64,000 bases of DNA from Cacajao melanocephalus (taxonomy: Eukaryota; Chordata; Mammalia; Primates; Pitheciidae). Position numbers and translations under genes: made by a program. The notes below the pieces were generated by a model. The model was given only the letters and a program-made list of their open reading frames with translations. It made no database searches and was not told the origin of the DNA. The stretch is from positions 23,468 to 87,467 of the forward strand of contig CAUYLG010075715.1 in NCBI GenBank assembly GCA_963573385.1, in the 5' to 3' direction. Positions 1 to 61,757 of the stretch are shown piece after piece (the first letter of the stretch is position 1; each line of letters begins with the position of its first letter).

Positions 1-63
1 GTCTGACCTGCCTCCCCACCTCTTGGCATCCCCAGGATCCGAGGCGTGCAAAGACGGGATTAT

Positions 64-378
64 GGGGCTAGGCGAGGTGGCTCATGCCTGTAATCCCAGC
101 GCTTTGCGGGGCCAAGGCGAGAGGATCGTTGAGCCCAGGACTTCGAGACCAGCCTGGGCAACATAGCGAGTCCCGATCTCTATTTTTAAAATGGCGTATA
201 GATAAAAAGCCACGTGTGGTGGCGCGCAACTGTAATCGTAGCTACTGCGGAGGTTGAGGCACGAGAATCGATCGCTTGAACCGGGAGGCGAGGTTGCAAT
301 GAGCCGAGATCGCACCATTGCACTCCAGTCTGGGTGGCGGAGCAAGACTCCGTCTCAAACGAAAACAAAAAGAGAAAG
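64..378 (+). repeat. Alu element
   Basis: Typical Alu from GGCTAGGCGAGGTGGCTC to an A-rich tail (AAACGAAAACAAAAAG). Bases 1-63 before it are unassigned. Confidence 0.9.
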
Positions 379-379
379 A

Positions 380-1790
380 AAATGATGGGATTCCGTATCT
401 GAGATTTTCTCCCGTGGTGTCCATGACCCTGTCAACCTATTAGGTGACCACAGAGTGTCCCCCCCCCAGCACACATGCCCCGTCCGCCCCTTCGGGACAA
501 GCAGATCCAATGGCACTCTCAAGAGTTGGCCTTAAATGCTAATTTCCTGGAGATCCGCCCACCTCACCCCACCCCATTCCTGCGGTAAACTCCCCAGGAT
601 TAAGTCTGGTGAATCTGGACCCCCCCCCCCAAGGTCCCTGGGGCAGATGATCCCTTGGCCACCGCCCCTCCAATTTCCTGCAGACCCAGCAAACAAAAGG
701 CTCTCGGGAAGAGAGGCGAGCCGAGCAGGGCGCCCTTCCTGCAAGAACAGCTGATGGGGCAAAACGGCCCAGGAGTGAGCCAAGGGGAGGGATGAATTTC
801 CAGCGTTCCTGGAGGGCAGCAGTGCGAGGCCGGACTCCTGGGTCCTGGGGAGGGAGGGTATCCAGGCAGCACCTGGATGTGGAAGGCCCTGGCCAGATAG
901 GTTGCTGGGCTGTGCCGCATGGGGTGATGTCAGCCTTAGGGAATGGAGGGGGTGGTGGGTTCTCTGGGGTTCAGGTGAGTGCTCTGGTCCCCAGGCTGGA
1001 AGAGAGGGGGTTGGGAGAGGCCTGAGGCCCTGCGTCATCTCCTCTGGGGCCCAGCCTACCTTCCCCTGGCTCGACCTGCTACCCTCCGTGCTGGCCCCAC
1101 CCGGCCTGGCTTCCTGCTCCTCCCCACACATCTTTATGTGCCAAGCTCCGCTAACCAGCCCAAGGGCTGCTGGTCCCCTCCCGACCCCGGTATCCTAACC
1201 TCGTGCCACAAATAGTCTTCTTACTTTCCCTCCTAGAGCCAGCCTCCCGCTTGCCCTTGCCCCCATTCTGGGCCAGGACACAATAGTCAGGGGAGGGCCA
1301 CAGTGTAGTCTAGTGGGTGCGGGGATGCTGGCATGGGGGACCTAGCTTCATATCCTGCCAGGCTGTCAGGGGAAGAGAGGAAACAAAAGACTTCCCCCTG
1401 CTGGGACAATGAGCCTCCCACTACCTCTCCCCAACCCTCCCACTACCTCTCCCCAATCCTCCTGCTACCTCTCCCCAACCCTCCCACTCCCCACTACCTT
1501 TCCACTCCCCTCCCTGAACTGGCCTTCTTAGCTCTGGCCCCAGCCCCTTAGCCCCTCTCTCCTCCACCTCCATGCCCTCTGGCATCCCTGGCCTCTGCTG
1601 CAAGCTCTGCCCTTCTCCTCCTCTCATTCCTATCAGCTCACTGATGCTCACTGCCGTTTCTAGCTACTTCTCTCAGCCTCCAGCTCTTCCAACAGCACTC
1701 AACAGCCCTTCCTCTATCCCCAGCACTAAGGCAGGGAGCAGGATGGGAAAGTCTGCATGAAATGTTAAAGGGTCAACCATACAATCACAC
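380..1790. other. Alu-free intergenic block upstream of EPHB4
   Basis: About 1.4 kb without Alu, GC-moderate, with C-rich runs (456-465, 621-630). A long open frame on the - strand (532-1131) has low-complexity Pro/Ser/Gly composition and no recognisable domain, so I do not call it a gene. A short piece near 1290-1350 is MIR-like. Whether it is regulatory is unknown. Confidence 0.5.
1411..1505 (+). repeat. Short minisatellite, about 24-bp unit
   Basis: Three to four diverged copies of CCTCCCACTACCTCTCCCCAA in tandem, with the last copy truncated. Confidence 0.8.
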
Positions 1791-3290
<1,500 letters not shown>

Positions 3291-3330
3291 GACATCTCCT
3301 AAATCCTCCCCTGGCTCCATCCCCCCAACA

Positions 3331-3339
3331 GTCTCCCTC

Positions 3340-3397
<58 letters not shown>

Positions 3398-3400
3398 ACG
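3331..3400 (+). repeat. (CT)n(CA)n compound microsatellite
   Basis: CT repeats with a few interruptions run directly into about 16 CA units. Confidence 0.95.
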
Positions 3401-3685
3401 CCTATTTGGGTTCAAGCCCACGTAGCCACTTGGTTAATGCACTGGTTTACTCGCCTTCAGTCTTGATTCCTTTTGATCCATTCCCCAGAGTTGTGCACTT
3501 GGGATCTTTCTCTACAAACCATACAGTGTTGCTTCTTGGCCTAAAACCCTTCACCACCTCCTCAGGACAGTCCTGCAAAAACTCCTAATGACCTGAAGCT
3601 GGTCCTCACCCACCTCTCCAGCTCACCCATGGTCCCTGTCCTTGCCCTTTCTGACCTGGCATCGTGAACTCTGACAGCTCTCTGA

Positions 3686-4028
<343 letters not shown>

Positions 4029-4279
4029 ACAACTCTGCCTTTAAACTCCCTTCCTGCCCATCTCCTCTAGGACTCACTCAGGCAGCGTGACCTGCTGCAG
4101 AAAGCTCACCTGAAACCTACATCAGCTGTGCTTCCTGCGTGGTCTTGTAGGGTCCTCTGTGCACCACCACTTACCCTCTGCGCTGAGCCACCTGGATGCT
4201 GGTGAGGCCCGTGGCTGTTTCTGCCCCTGACCTGTCTAATCCTGGAAGGTAGAGAATGAGTTGGTGTCCTCCATTTCCA

Positions 4280-5805
4280 ATTTTTTTTATTTTATTTTTT
4301 GTTTTTAGAGATGAGGGTCTCACTATGTTGCCCAGGCTGGCCTGGAACTCCTGAGCTCAAGCAATCCTCCCACTTTGGCCTCCCAAAGTGCGAGGATTAC
4401 AGGCATGAGCCACTATACCTTGTCTGTTTTTTTGTTTTGTTTTGTTTTTGAGACAGGGTCTCGTTCTGTTGCCCAGCCTGAAGTGCAGTGGCAAGATCTT
4501 GGCTCACTGCAACCCCTACCTCCCAGGTTCAAGTGATTTTTGTGCCTCAGCCTCCCGAGTAGCTGAGACTACAGGCACGCGCTGCTGCACCCAGCTAATT
4601 TTTTGTATTTTTAGTAGAGATAGGATTTCATCATGTTGGCCAGGCTGCTCTTGAACTCCCAACCTCAGGTAATATGCCTGCGTTGGCCTCCCAAAGTTCT
4701 GGGATTACAGGCTCACGTGAGCCACCTCACCTAGCCTTTTTTAAACATTTTTTTTTTGAAATGGAGTCTCGCTCTATTGCCCAGGCTGGAGTGCAATGGC
4801 TCAATCGTGGCTCACTGCAACCTCCCTCTCTGGGTTCAAGCGATTCTCCTGCCTCAGCTTCCTGAGTAGCTGAGATTACAGGTGCCTGCAATCACACCCA
4901 ACTAATTTTTGTATTTTTTTAGTAGAAACAGGATTTCACCATGCTGGCCAGGCTGGTCTGGAACTCCCGACCTCAGGCAACCCTCCTGCCTCGCCCTCCC
5001 AAAGTGCTGGGATTACAAGCATGAGACACCACACTCATCTTTTAAACTTTTTTTTGGCCTCACAAAGTGCTAGAATTAGGTAGGAGTTTGAGACCAACCT
5101 GGACAACATAGCAAGACCTAAGACCTTATCTCTACAAAAAATTAAAATAAAATAAGTTAGCCAGGCCAGGTGCAATGGCTCACACCTGTAATCATAGGAC
5201 TTTGGGAGGCTAAGGCTAGATCACTTGAGCTCAGTTCAAGACTAGCCTGGGCAACATAGTGAGACCCCCATCTCTACAAACATTAAAAAAATTAGCTAGG
5301 CATGGTGGCACACGCCTGTAGTCTTAGCTACTTGGGAGGCTGAATGAAGCAGGAGGATCTCTTGAGTCTGGGAGTTCCAGGCTGCAGTGAGCCATGATCA
5401 TGCCACTGCACTCCAGCATGGATGACAAAGGGAGACCCTGTCTCTTAAAAAAAAATTAGGTGTAAAAATTAATGTCTTGTATGGAGAAAAGAAACAACTG
5501 ATGGCCGGGTGCAGTAGCTCACGCCTTTAATCCCAGCACTCTGGGAAGCTGAGGTGGGTGGATCACGAGGTCAGGAGTTTGAGACCAGCTTGGCCAATAA
5601 GGTGAAACCCCATCTCTACGAAAAATACAGAAAAGCTAGCCAGGCATGGTGGCTCAAGCCTGTAGTTCCAGCTACTCAGGAGGCTGAGACAGTAGAATTG
5701 CTTGAACCCAGGAGGTGGAGGTTGCAGTGAGCCGATATTTCACCACTGCACTCCAGCCTAGGCAATAGAGGGAGACTCTATCTCAAAAAACAAAGAAAAG
5801 AAATC
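4280..5805. repeat. Alu cluster, reversed then forward
   Basis: - strand Alus at about 4280-4424 (partial), 4425-4735 and 4740-5039. Then + strand pieces at 5075-5165 (fragment), 5165-5455 and 5503-5805. 5806-6025 is AT-rich unassigned DNA. Confidence 0.85.
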
Positions 5806-6024
5806 ACAACTGACCTCAAATGTTTAAAATATGACAAATATCATAAATATTACACAATCTAGAAAAATCACAATGTTTATAGCAAATAAGACTGATGTAG
5901 TGCTGGAATACTTGGATTTCGTACTTTTTTCTTAGATGTATATGTTACTCTTTGACCACTTCTTCATATGATGATTTTGTAATATTATTTTCTATTCCTC
6001 CTCAGTCTTTCCTGTAGGATGGCT

Positions 6025-6452
6025 GATTAATTTTTTTCTTTGAGATGGAGTCTCGCTCTGTTGCCCAGTTTGGAATGCAGTGGTGCAATCAAGGCTCTGT
6101 GCAGCCTGAACCTCCCAGTCTCAAGTGATCCTCGAACCTCAGCCTCCCCAGCCACGTGCCACCACGCCCAGCCAATTTTTCGATAGAGACAGGGGTCTCA
6201 CTTTGTTGCCCAGGCTGGTCTCAAACTCCAGGACTCAAGCAATCCTCCCGCCTTGGCTTCCCAAAGTGCTGGAATTATAGGCGTGAGCCACAGTGCCTGG
6301 CTAAGTTTTTTTGTTTGTTTGTTTTGGGGAGGGGGACAGAGTATCGCTCTGTCACCAGGCAGGAATGCAGTCACTCAATCGCGGCTCACTGCAACCTCTG
6401 CCTCTCGGGTTCAAGTGATTCTCCTGCCTCAGCCTCCTGAGTAGCCTGAGTA
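6025..6452 (-). repeat. Alu elements (one full, one partial)
   Basis: Two reversed Alus at about 6030-6302 and 6306-6452, the second cut short. 6453-6875 is non-Alu DNA without a recognised feature. Confidence 0.85.
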
Positions 6453-6764
6453 CGTTTTTAAAATTTCATTATTGTTTATACACATTTATTTGAGCTTCAC
6501 AACTCTATTGGTAATGTTGAAAGCTCTATCAAATTCCTTTCGTAACAGAGCTGTAAGATGTCAGGTCATTTCAAGTGTTCTCACCTTCAAAACTGTTTGA
6601 ATGGATGGCACTTATTAACCAGGGCTGTGGAAGAAGCCAGGCAGGTGAGAGGTGCCGAAGCTTAAACTTCATGAACTTTGGGGTGAACCTGAACTTTGGA
6701 CCTGACATAGTTAGGTGGTCCAGAAGAGGGGAGACTGGGATGTGGAAAAGTAATGAGAAGTTCA

Positions 6765-7395
<631 letters not shown>

Positions 7396-8035
7396 AACTC
7401 TCCTAGTTGTTCGAAGATGCTATTCACAAGTACCGACAATGCAATGTGTGATAGCAGTGTATTGCTCTGGGCCGGGAACAAAGGCAACAGCCTAATATTT
7501 TGGGCAGGAAACAGCAAAGTCGTCTAATAATGAGGAAAGGAAGGCGTGAAATTTGTTTTGTTTGCAGAACAGGCATGGATTCAGGTAGCAACGTGAATGC
7601 TCACCCACCTTCTGTAATTCAGTGGCTACTGAATTCGCTTGCCTGGAAAGCAGTTCTGGGTGGTCTGAGGGTGGAGGATGTGACTTCACACACACAGGAC
7701 ACACCAAGGGTGATTCCTGAGAATTGAAGTGAAAATCTCAGATGCCATCTCCACGAAAAGGGGAAATCATGGGATTTTCTTTTTACCAGGTCATAATTCA
7801 CTAGACGACATATAAAACTATATTAATTTTTACCAGATTTTCTTTGAGCCCAGGAGCCATGTTTTACAAATCTTGAAAACTAGCAACGTGCTCACTCGGC
7901 ACATAGTAGATGCTCAAGAAAGACTTCATTTATTCATTCTTTGAGTGGCATACACCAGATGGCAGGAATGAATTACAGACTGGGGTGGGGTGTAGGCTGA
8001 TGACGTGGCATGGGATAGAAAGTTTTCTTTCTTTC
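7396..8035. other. Alu-free intergenic block
   Basis: About 640 bases with no Alu and no convincing ORF. Around 7890-7945 (CACATAGTAGATGCTCAAGA) looks like an old L2/MIR remnant on the - strand. Confidence 0.4.
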
Positions 8036-10030
<1,995 letters not shown>

Positions 10031-10350
10031 CTTTCTTTCTTTCTTTTTTGTTGTTGTTTTGTTTTTGAGAGGGAATCTCGCTCTGTAGCCAAGGCTGGAA
10101 TGCAGTGGGGGGATCTCGGCTCACTGCAACCTCCGCCTCCTGGGTTCAAGCGATTCTCCTGCCTGCCTCAGCCTCCCGAGTAGCTTGGATTACAGGCGCG
10201 CGCCACCATGTCCAGCTAATTTTTGTATTTTTAGTAGAGTCCAGGTTTCACCATGTTGCCCAGGCTAGTCTCGAACTCCTGACCTCGTGATCCGCCCGCC
10301 TCGGCCTCCCAAAGTGCTGTGATTACAGGCGTGAGCCATTGCGCCCGGCC
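10031..10350 (-). repeat. Alu element
   Basis: Reversed Alu beginning with CTTTCTTTCTTTTTTG and ending GCGCCCGGCC. 10351-10800 after it is non-repetitive DNA leading into the promoter. Confidence 0.92.
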
Positions 10351-10985
10351 ACACCCTCCTTTTCTTGACCGTTGCTTCCTCGATTTTTCTCTACTTATCC
10401 CCAGGTCAGCTTAATGCGCGCCCCCTCCGGACATTTTTAAGGGCTCGGTTGCGCGCACAGTAGGTCCCCAACACTTTATGTTTATGGGGTGACTGTGTGA
10501 ACGTTCACTGCAAGGTTTTCCAAACTAGGATTCCTCCTTCGGACCCCCTGGGCAGCCCTCCATCCTCCAAAGCTTTTGCCCCCTTTTCCTTCCCTTTCCC
10601 CACCAAACGCAGTCCCTGTGCCCACTAGAGGGTGGTGGGCGCATCCAAGAGCGGCATCTGGAGTCCGCAGCAAGGTCAGAGCGGGCTTTGTGTGCGCGGT
10701 GAACATTTACCCGCACGCCTGGGCGGCCCCCTGTGTTTCTGCTGGGTGTGTGTTTTCTCTGCTCCTGATGCCAACCGGATTCGGGCCTGTCCCGGGGGTC
10801 CCTGGGCCCTAGCCCCGACATGTTCCGTCCGGGACAGGGCGCACGGCCTCGGCGCACTTTTGGGCAGTCCTGGGGTTCCACGCCAGCCGCCCCTCCCCCT
10901 TCTCCAAACTTTCTCCCAACTTCCCGACCTGCTCCGCTCGGCGCCCCTCTCCGCTTCCCTCATGAATTATTCAGTAGCGTGAGAT

Positions 10986-10993
10986 CCAATCAG
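10986..10993 (+). promoter_or_regulatory. CCAAT box of the EPHB4 promoter
   Basis: CCAATCAG on the + strand at the left edge of the GC-rich core. This is the canonical NF-Y motif; its position relative to the GC boxes fits a TATA-less promoter. Function is inferred. Confidence 0.55.
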
Positions 10994-11442
10994 CGCAGCC
11001 CGGGCCCCCTCGCCGAGCCCCGGCGTAGGGGGAGCTGTCCCCGCCCCCCGCGCGTTCCCTCCCTCCCGGGCCCGGCGCCGCCCGGCCCAGTCCCTGCGCT
11101 GCTCAGCCCCGGCCCGGCCCGCCCGGCCCCGCGCCGCAGTCTCCCTCCCTCCCGCTCTGTCCCCGCTCGGGCTCCCACCCTCCCCGCCCGCGAGGACAGC
11201 ACTCGGCCCGGCGGCGCGAACAGCGCCACTCCTGGGAGGGGGGGAGACCGCGAGCGGCCGGCTCAGCTCCCGCCAGCCGGGGCGGGACCCTGAGGCCCCG
11301 GAGGGACCCCGACTCCAGCCACGTCTCGCTGCGCGCCGGCCCGGCGTGGCCACTGCCAGCACGCTCCGGGCCCGCCGCCGGTGCGCGCGGCGCAGACGTG
11401 GGGCCACACTTGGGCGCCTCGCCCGGTGCCCCGCGCGCTTGC

Positions 11443-11457
11443 ATGGGCCCGCGCTGA
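11443..11457 (+). other. Four-codon upstream ORF in the EPHB4 leader
   Basis: ATG-GGC-CCG-CGC-TGA begins 134 bases before the EPHB4 start codon. The context has G at +4 but T at -3, so it is moderate. It is the only upstream ATG I see in the likely leader. It would matter only if the transcription start lies upstream of 11443. Confidence 0.5.
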
Positions 11458-11576
11458 GGGCCCCGACGGAAAGTCCCGCGCGGAGAATCGGCGTCCGCCC
11501 GCCCAGGGAGAATCAGAGCTGGGGGGGCGAGGGCCCCCCAAACTCGGATCGGATCCTAATCGAGTGAGGCGGCGCC

Positions 11577-36279
<24,703 letters not shown>

Positions 36280-37125
36280 CCTGCAGGAACTCCCCACCCC
36301 AAGGACGCGGCCTCCCCATCTTTCTGGGGCAGAATGGGGACTCCTAGAGGCCCCCCAGCCCTGCGCCCCGCTGGATTGCACTTTGAACTCATGGGGTGGG
36401 GAGTTGACAATTTGGAGAGACAGGATTTGGGGGTTCTGCCATACAGGAGTAGAACATCACCCCTCATCCCCCTCATCGGGACTGGGTGTGACCAGAGGGG
36501 AAGGAACACCCATCATCTCCTGGCCTCCCCAGATGTCCCCCCACTCACCTTGACGGGTGCGTTCCCGCAGACCAAAGAGAGTGACTCCCTTGCCAGCTCC
36601 AGAGTGGGGAGTTGTCCCAGGGGCAAGAAGGGGAGTCAGGCCCCAGTGACAAAATCATTGGGGTTTGTAGTCCCAACTTGCTGCTGTCACCACCAAACAC
36701 AATCATTTTTTCTCCCTTGTAAATGCGCCTCCCCCAGCTGCTGCCTTCATATTGAAGGTTTTTTGAGTTTTGTTTTGGTCTTAATTTTTCTCCCTGCCCC
36801 TTTTTGTTTTCTCGTTTCGTTTTTCTACGGTCCTTGTCATAACTCTGTGTTGGAGGGAACCTGTTTCACTATCACCTCCTTTGCCCACGTTGAAACAGGG
36901 ACCCATCTTATCTTGTTTCCAAAAGAGTGCCTTGGTCATGCCACCTCCCCAGTCCCCCCTGGGACCCCCAAGCTGTGTCCATGGAGGGGTGCGGGCTGAG
37001 GTAGTGAAAGGGGTGGTAGGTGGTGGTGGAACCCAGAAACTGACGCTGGTGCTTGAAGGGGGTTCTTAAATTATATTTAAAAAAATAATTTTTTGTATAA
37101 ATAAAAGAAAATGGGACAAGTCCCA
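36280..37125 (+). other. EPHB4: EPHB4 3' UTR
   Basis: Alu-free, non-coding sequence after the stop. It runs through T-rich stretches at 36760-36830 and an A/T-rich segment at 37068-37105 to an AATAAA signal. Cleavage is expected about 15-25 bases after the signal. Confidence 0.85.
37100..37105 (+). terminator. EPHB4 poly(A) signal AATAAA
   Basis: Canonical AATAAA, 820 bases after the stop codon, followed by a G/T-rich stretch (GGGGGTGATGG) that fits a downstream element. Confidence 0.85.
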
Positions 37126-37644
37126 GCTCTGGGGGTGATGGGAGGTGATGGACTAGATTTCTAAGGAGAGTGGGGCTGGATAGGGAGGGCTTTGTGGCTG
37201 GCTGAGTGGGGTCAGAGGTCTGAAGGCTGCAGGACTATGGGGGGCTGGAGCTTGGTTCTCAGCTCCAGGGTGTGTTTGAGGTGGTGGTGTAGGGGCCGAG
37301 CAAGATGAGTCATTCGCAGCTGCTTCCAACGGCTCCAGCTGGCTCTGCCAAGAGCCTGGGGCACCTCCGGGGTGGGGCTGTCCCCTCCCTTCCCTGTCCT
37401 GGTTCCTCAGCCCTGGCCAGGGGCTGCTGCGGGAGGGAGGGGAGGCCTTGAGCCCACAGCCTGCCCCACAGCCCAAGGTGAGGGAGGAGGCGACAGGAGC
37501 TGGAGCAGGGGGTCTGGTTGGATGGAGACAGATGGGGGCCAGATGTTGACAGCTGGGGTAGATTTAGAAGCAATTTGGGGAGAGTGTCTGCACTGGCTGT
37601 AGGGGAAGGGAAAAAGGGACCCCCCACGTGTGTACACAGGCGCG

Positions 37645-37645
<1 letters not shown>

Positions 37646-37685
<40 letters not shown>
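37646..37685 (+). repeat. (CA)n microsatellite flanked by CACGTG
   Basis: About 19 CA units. CACGTG occurs on both sides, at 37625-37630 and 37683-37688. 37126-37645 and 37690-37960 are unassigned intergenic DNA downstream of EPHB4. Confidence 0.93.
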
Positions 37686-37688
<3 letters not shown>

Positions 37689-38049
37689 GCTGGGCCAAGG
37701 ACAATTCTCCCATTCAGGATGCTGCCCGGGCAGGTTCTCCCAGCCTCTTGGGAAGGGGAGGGGGAACCTCGTGTTTTTCCCCAACTTCTTCCCAAACAGG
37801 AAGACGAGGATGGGGTCAGTACCCTCTCTAAAGACCTCAATTTCTTTTCTTTCTTGCCATTTTCTGTGTCTTTTCCTCTGGGGATCTTTCTGGCCTCCCT
37901 CGCCAAGACCTACAGCGGCAGGTCTTGACAAGGATCAGGCTGGTTTAGCCTTGTCCATTTCTCTTTTTTTTTTTAGAAGGGTCTCACTTTGTCTCTCAGG
38001 CTGGAATGCAGTGGAATGACTTGAACTCCTGGGGCAAGGCATCCTCCCA

Positions 38050-38448
38050 TCTCAGCCTCCCGAGTAGCTGGGAATCCTCCACATGGATGCTACCATGCCC
38101 AGTTGATTTTTTATTTTTTGTAGAGACGGGGTCTCACAATGTTGCCCAAGCTGATCTCAAAATCCTGGTCTCAAGCAATCCTCCCCTCTCAGCCTCCTGG
38201 GATTACAGGCCCAACCTGCCTTTTCCATTTCTGCACTTCAGTCGCCCCCTGTTGACATGGATGGGTCAGTGCTGGATCCCAAATCAGCTTGGACCCTTCC
38301 CGGCCCAAGGAGGCTTGTCCTCAATTTCCCACCTCTACAACCCTCTTCTGGAATTCCTCGGGCTTTTGAATCCTCTGTCCCCTCTTCCCTTGGTGACACA
38401 TCACTCATGTTTTGCACCCTCGAGGAGGTGTGGGAGGGACTTGGGGGT
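38050..38448 (+). repeat. Intergenic duplication, copy 1
   Basis: Matches 40525-40942. The first half derives from a reversed Alu (about 37965-38215). The second half (38220-38448) is non-Alu and shares blocks such as CAATTTCCCACCTCTACA and GTGGGAGGGACTTGGGGG. Confidence 0.88.
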
Positions 38449-38859
38449 CCATCCAGAGGATGCTGCCCAGACCTACCCTCTTCCCCTGCCAACCAGACAT
38501 CCGGGCTAGATAGGATGTCCTAGAGAGCTGATAGCTGGAAGAAAGCTTAAGGGGCATTGCAGAGGCACAGCAGAGAGGCCAAGAGCAAAGACCCAGTGCA
38601 GGGAGCTGAGGTCAGGGCGGAGGGCTGTGGGAACCCCGAGATCCAGCCCAGCTCCAGGCTGCCCTGAGCCTTCCTGTCACATCCAGCTCCCCAGTGTAAG
38701 TGCTCTCCCTGCTAGGGCAGGGGAGAATCTCGCTGGGCAGGACTCTCCCGTCTTGGGGCGCTTTCCTTACCCAGGCTGGGTCTTGCTTCCTTCCATGAAG
38801 GTGGGGCCCCAAAGGCTGGTCATCCCAGAGGATGAGCATAGAGTATAATACATTTCTAA

Positions 38860-40520
<1,661 letters not shown>

Positions 40521-40524
40521 CTCA

Positions 40525-40942
40525 GCCTCCCGAGAACCTGGGAATCCTCCAAGCGCAGACCCCCATGTCCACTGATTTTTTATTTTTTGTAGCGACAGGG
40601 GTCTCATCATGTTGCCCAGGCTGATCTCGAACTCCTCGCCTCAAGCAATCCTCCCGCCTCAGCCTCCCAAGGCGCTGGGATTTCAGTCTTGAGCCACCGT
40701 GCCCAACCTGCTTTTTCCATTTCTGCACCTCGGATGCCCCCTGTTGTCGTGTTTGGGTCAGTGCTGGACCCCAAATCACAGCTTGGGCCCTTCCCGGTCC
40801 AGGGATTCTTGTCCTCAATTTCCCACCTCTACAGCCCACTTCTGGAGTCCCTCGGGCTCTTGAGTCCTCTGTCCCCTCTTCCCTTGGCGATACATCACCC
40901 ATGTTTTGTACCCCCGAGGAAGTGTGGGAGGGACTTGGGGGT
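40525..40942 (+). repeat. Intergenic duplication, copy 2
   Basis: Second copy of 38050-38448, about 2.5 kb away in the same orientation, with scattered substitutions and small indels. No ORF is conserved between the copies. Confidence 0.88.
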
Positions 40943-41360
40943 GACCTATGATTGCACCACTGCACTGCAGCCTCGGTAACAGAGGAAGCACCTGTCTCCA
41001 AAAAAGTAAGGAAGAAAGGGAGGGAGGAAGGTAGGAAGAGAGGGAAAAAGGAAGGACGGAAGGGCCACATTTGGCTGGATGTGGTGGCTCTCATGTGTAT
41101 CCCCGGTGCTTTGGGAGGTGGAGGCAGGATGATCTCTTTGAGCCCAGGAGTTCAAGACCACCAGCCTGGGCAGCATAGTGAGACCCCCTCTCTTCCAAAA
41201 AGATATGAAAATTAGCCAGGTGTAGTGGTGCATGCCTGTAGTCCCAGCTAGTCAGGAGGCTGAGGTGGGAGGATCACTGGAGCCCTGGGGGGTCAAGGCT
41301 GCACTGAGCTATGAGTGCACCACTGCACTCCAGCCTGGGCAGCAGAGCAGGACCCTGAAA
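40943..41360 (+). repeat. Alu fragment and Alu
   Basis: + right-end fragment 40945-41010 with a GAAG-rich tail, then a + Alu at 41070-41358 whose tail opens into the long GAAA tract. Confidence 0.85.
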
Positions 41361-41576
41361 AGAAGAAGGAAAGAAAAGAAAAGAAAAGAAAGAAAGAAAG
41401 AAGGAAGGAAAGAAGGAAAGAAAGAAAGAGAAAGAAAGAAAGAAAAAAGAAAGAAAGGAAAGAAAGAGAAAGAAAGAAAGAAACTAAGGAAGGAAGGGAA
41501 GGAAGGCAGGAAAGGAAAGGAAAGAAAGGAAGAAAGGGAAAGAAACAAAGGAAAGGAAAAGAAAAGAAAGAGAAAG
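41358..41576 (+). repeat. (GAAA)n / GAAGG purine tract
   Basis: About 215 bases that are almost pure A and G on the + strand, grown from an Alu tail. Frames running through it are Lys/Glu/Arg-rich artefacts. Confidence 0.95.
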
Positions 41577-41973
41577 CCATATTCCCCAGCCTTAGCCTCT
41601 ACTTGACACGTACAAGTTCTCAGAATCACCTTGGTGGAAAGCCAGAGGCCACGTTCTGGAAGAACTCGGATTCCTGGGGTGAAATCTTCTCCTAAATCAG
41701 AAGCCGAGGGTCTGGGGCTGCTTCCCACCCTCCGTTCCTCTGCCTTCCTGCTCCTTCTGTCTCCTCCAGTGATGTCAGAGGGACTGAATGGGCCACCCCC
41801 ATGTGGCTTTCTCTAAGAGACAACACCCTCACCTCAAACCTAGGCTCCTCTCCCCTCTGGACATTTTGCACAGAACCCAGCCCCACCTAGGCCTCCACAT
41901 GCCTTTCTCCCTCATTTTCCTCCCTCCAAGACCCAACCTCCTCCACCATGATCACGTAGGCATTCACATCTCA

Positions 41974-42290
<317 letters not shown>

Positions 42291-42297
42291 ACACACA

Positions 42298-42303
42298 TTT
42301 ATT
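42298..42303 (-). terminator. Putative ZAN poly(A) signal
   Basis: AATAAA on the - strand, 38 bases past the ZAN stop. It lies in the degenerate A-rich tail region of the + strand Alu at 41986-42290, just before that Alu begins. It gives a very short 3' UTR. Confidence 0.5.
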
Positions 42304-42341
42304 TAATCTTCTTGTTTGAAGACAACTCAAAACTGAGCAAC

Positions 42342-61237
<18,896 letters not shown>

Positions 61238-61287
61238 CTGGGAAGGAAAAAGAATCAGCCTAAGGACAGCTGTCCCCCTGCTATGAC

Positions 61288-61605
61288 ACGAATTTTTTTT
61301 TTTTTTTTTTTTGAGAGGGAAATCTTGCTCTGTCGCCCAGGCTAACTGGAGTGCAATGGCGTGATCTCAGCTCACTGCAACCTCTACCTCCCCTCCCAGG
61401 TTCAAGCTATTCTGCCTCAGCCTTCTGAGTAGCTGGGACTACAGGCGCCCACCACCAAGCCAGGCTAATTTTTGTATTTTCAACAGAGATGGGGTTTGAC
61501 CATGCTGGCCAGGCTAGTCTTGAACTCCTGACCTCAAGTGATCCACCCGCCTCAGCCTCCCAAAGTGCTGAGATTACAGGCCTGAGCTACCAAGCCTGGC
61601 CCTAT
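61288..61605 (-). repeat. Alu element
   Basis: Reversed Alu 5' of the first ZAN exon in the window. 61606-61755 after it is unassigned and shows no ZAN exon I can recognise. Confidence 0.89.
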
Positions 61606-61757
61606 GATAATGATCTGGTGCTCCCAAATGACCCAGAGAGAGCTCTCAGGGACTCCCCACCCTTCTAATCCCTCTGGCGTTCACAGGGAAGCTGGTCTGA
61701 GCTTTGGCCAACCTTCCATTGGCCTTGTCTCCTTCCAGGTTCCCTTTTCTTTTTCCC

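Noticed and set aside
532..1131. 199-residue open frame on the - strand
   Set aside because: Pro/Ser/Gly-rich low-complexity composition, no domain, no splice context; likely chance in GC-rich DNA.
41232..41728. Lys/Glu-rich and Phe/Leu/Ser-rich frames across the GAAA tract
   Set aside because: They are translations of a simple repeat and its complement.
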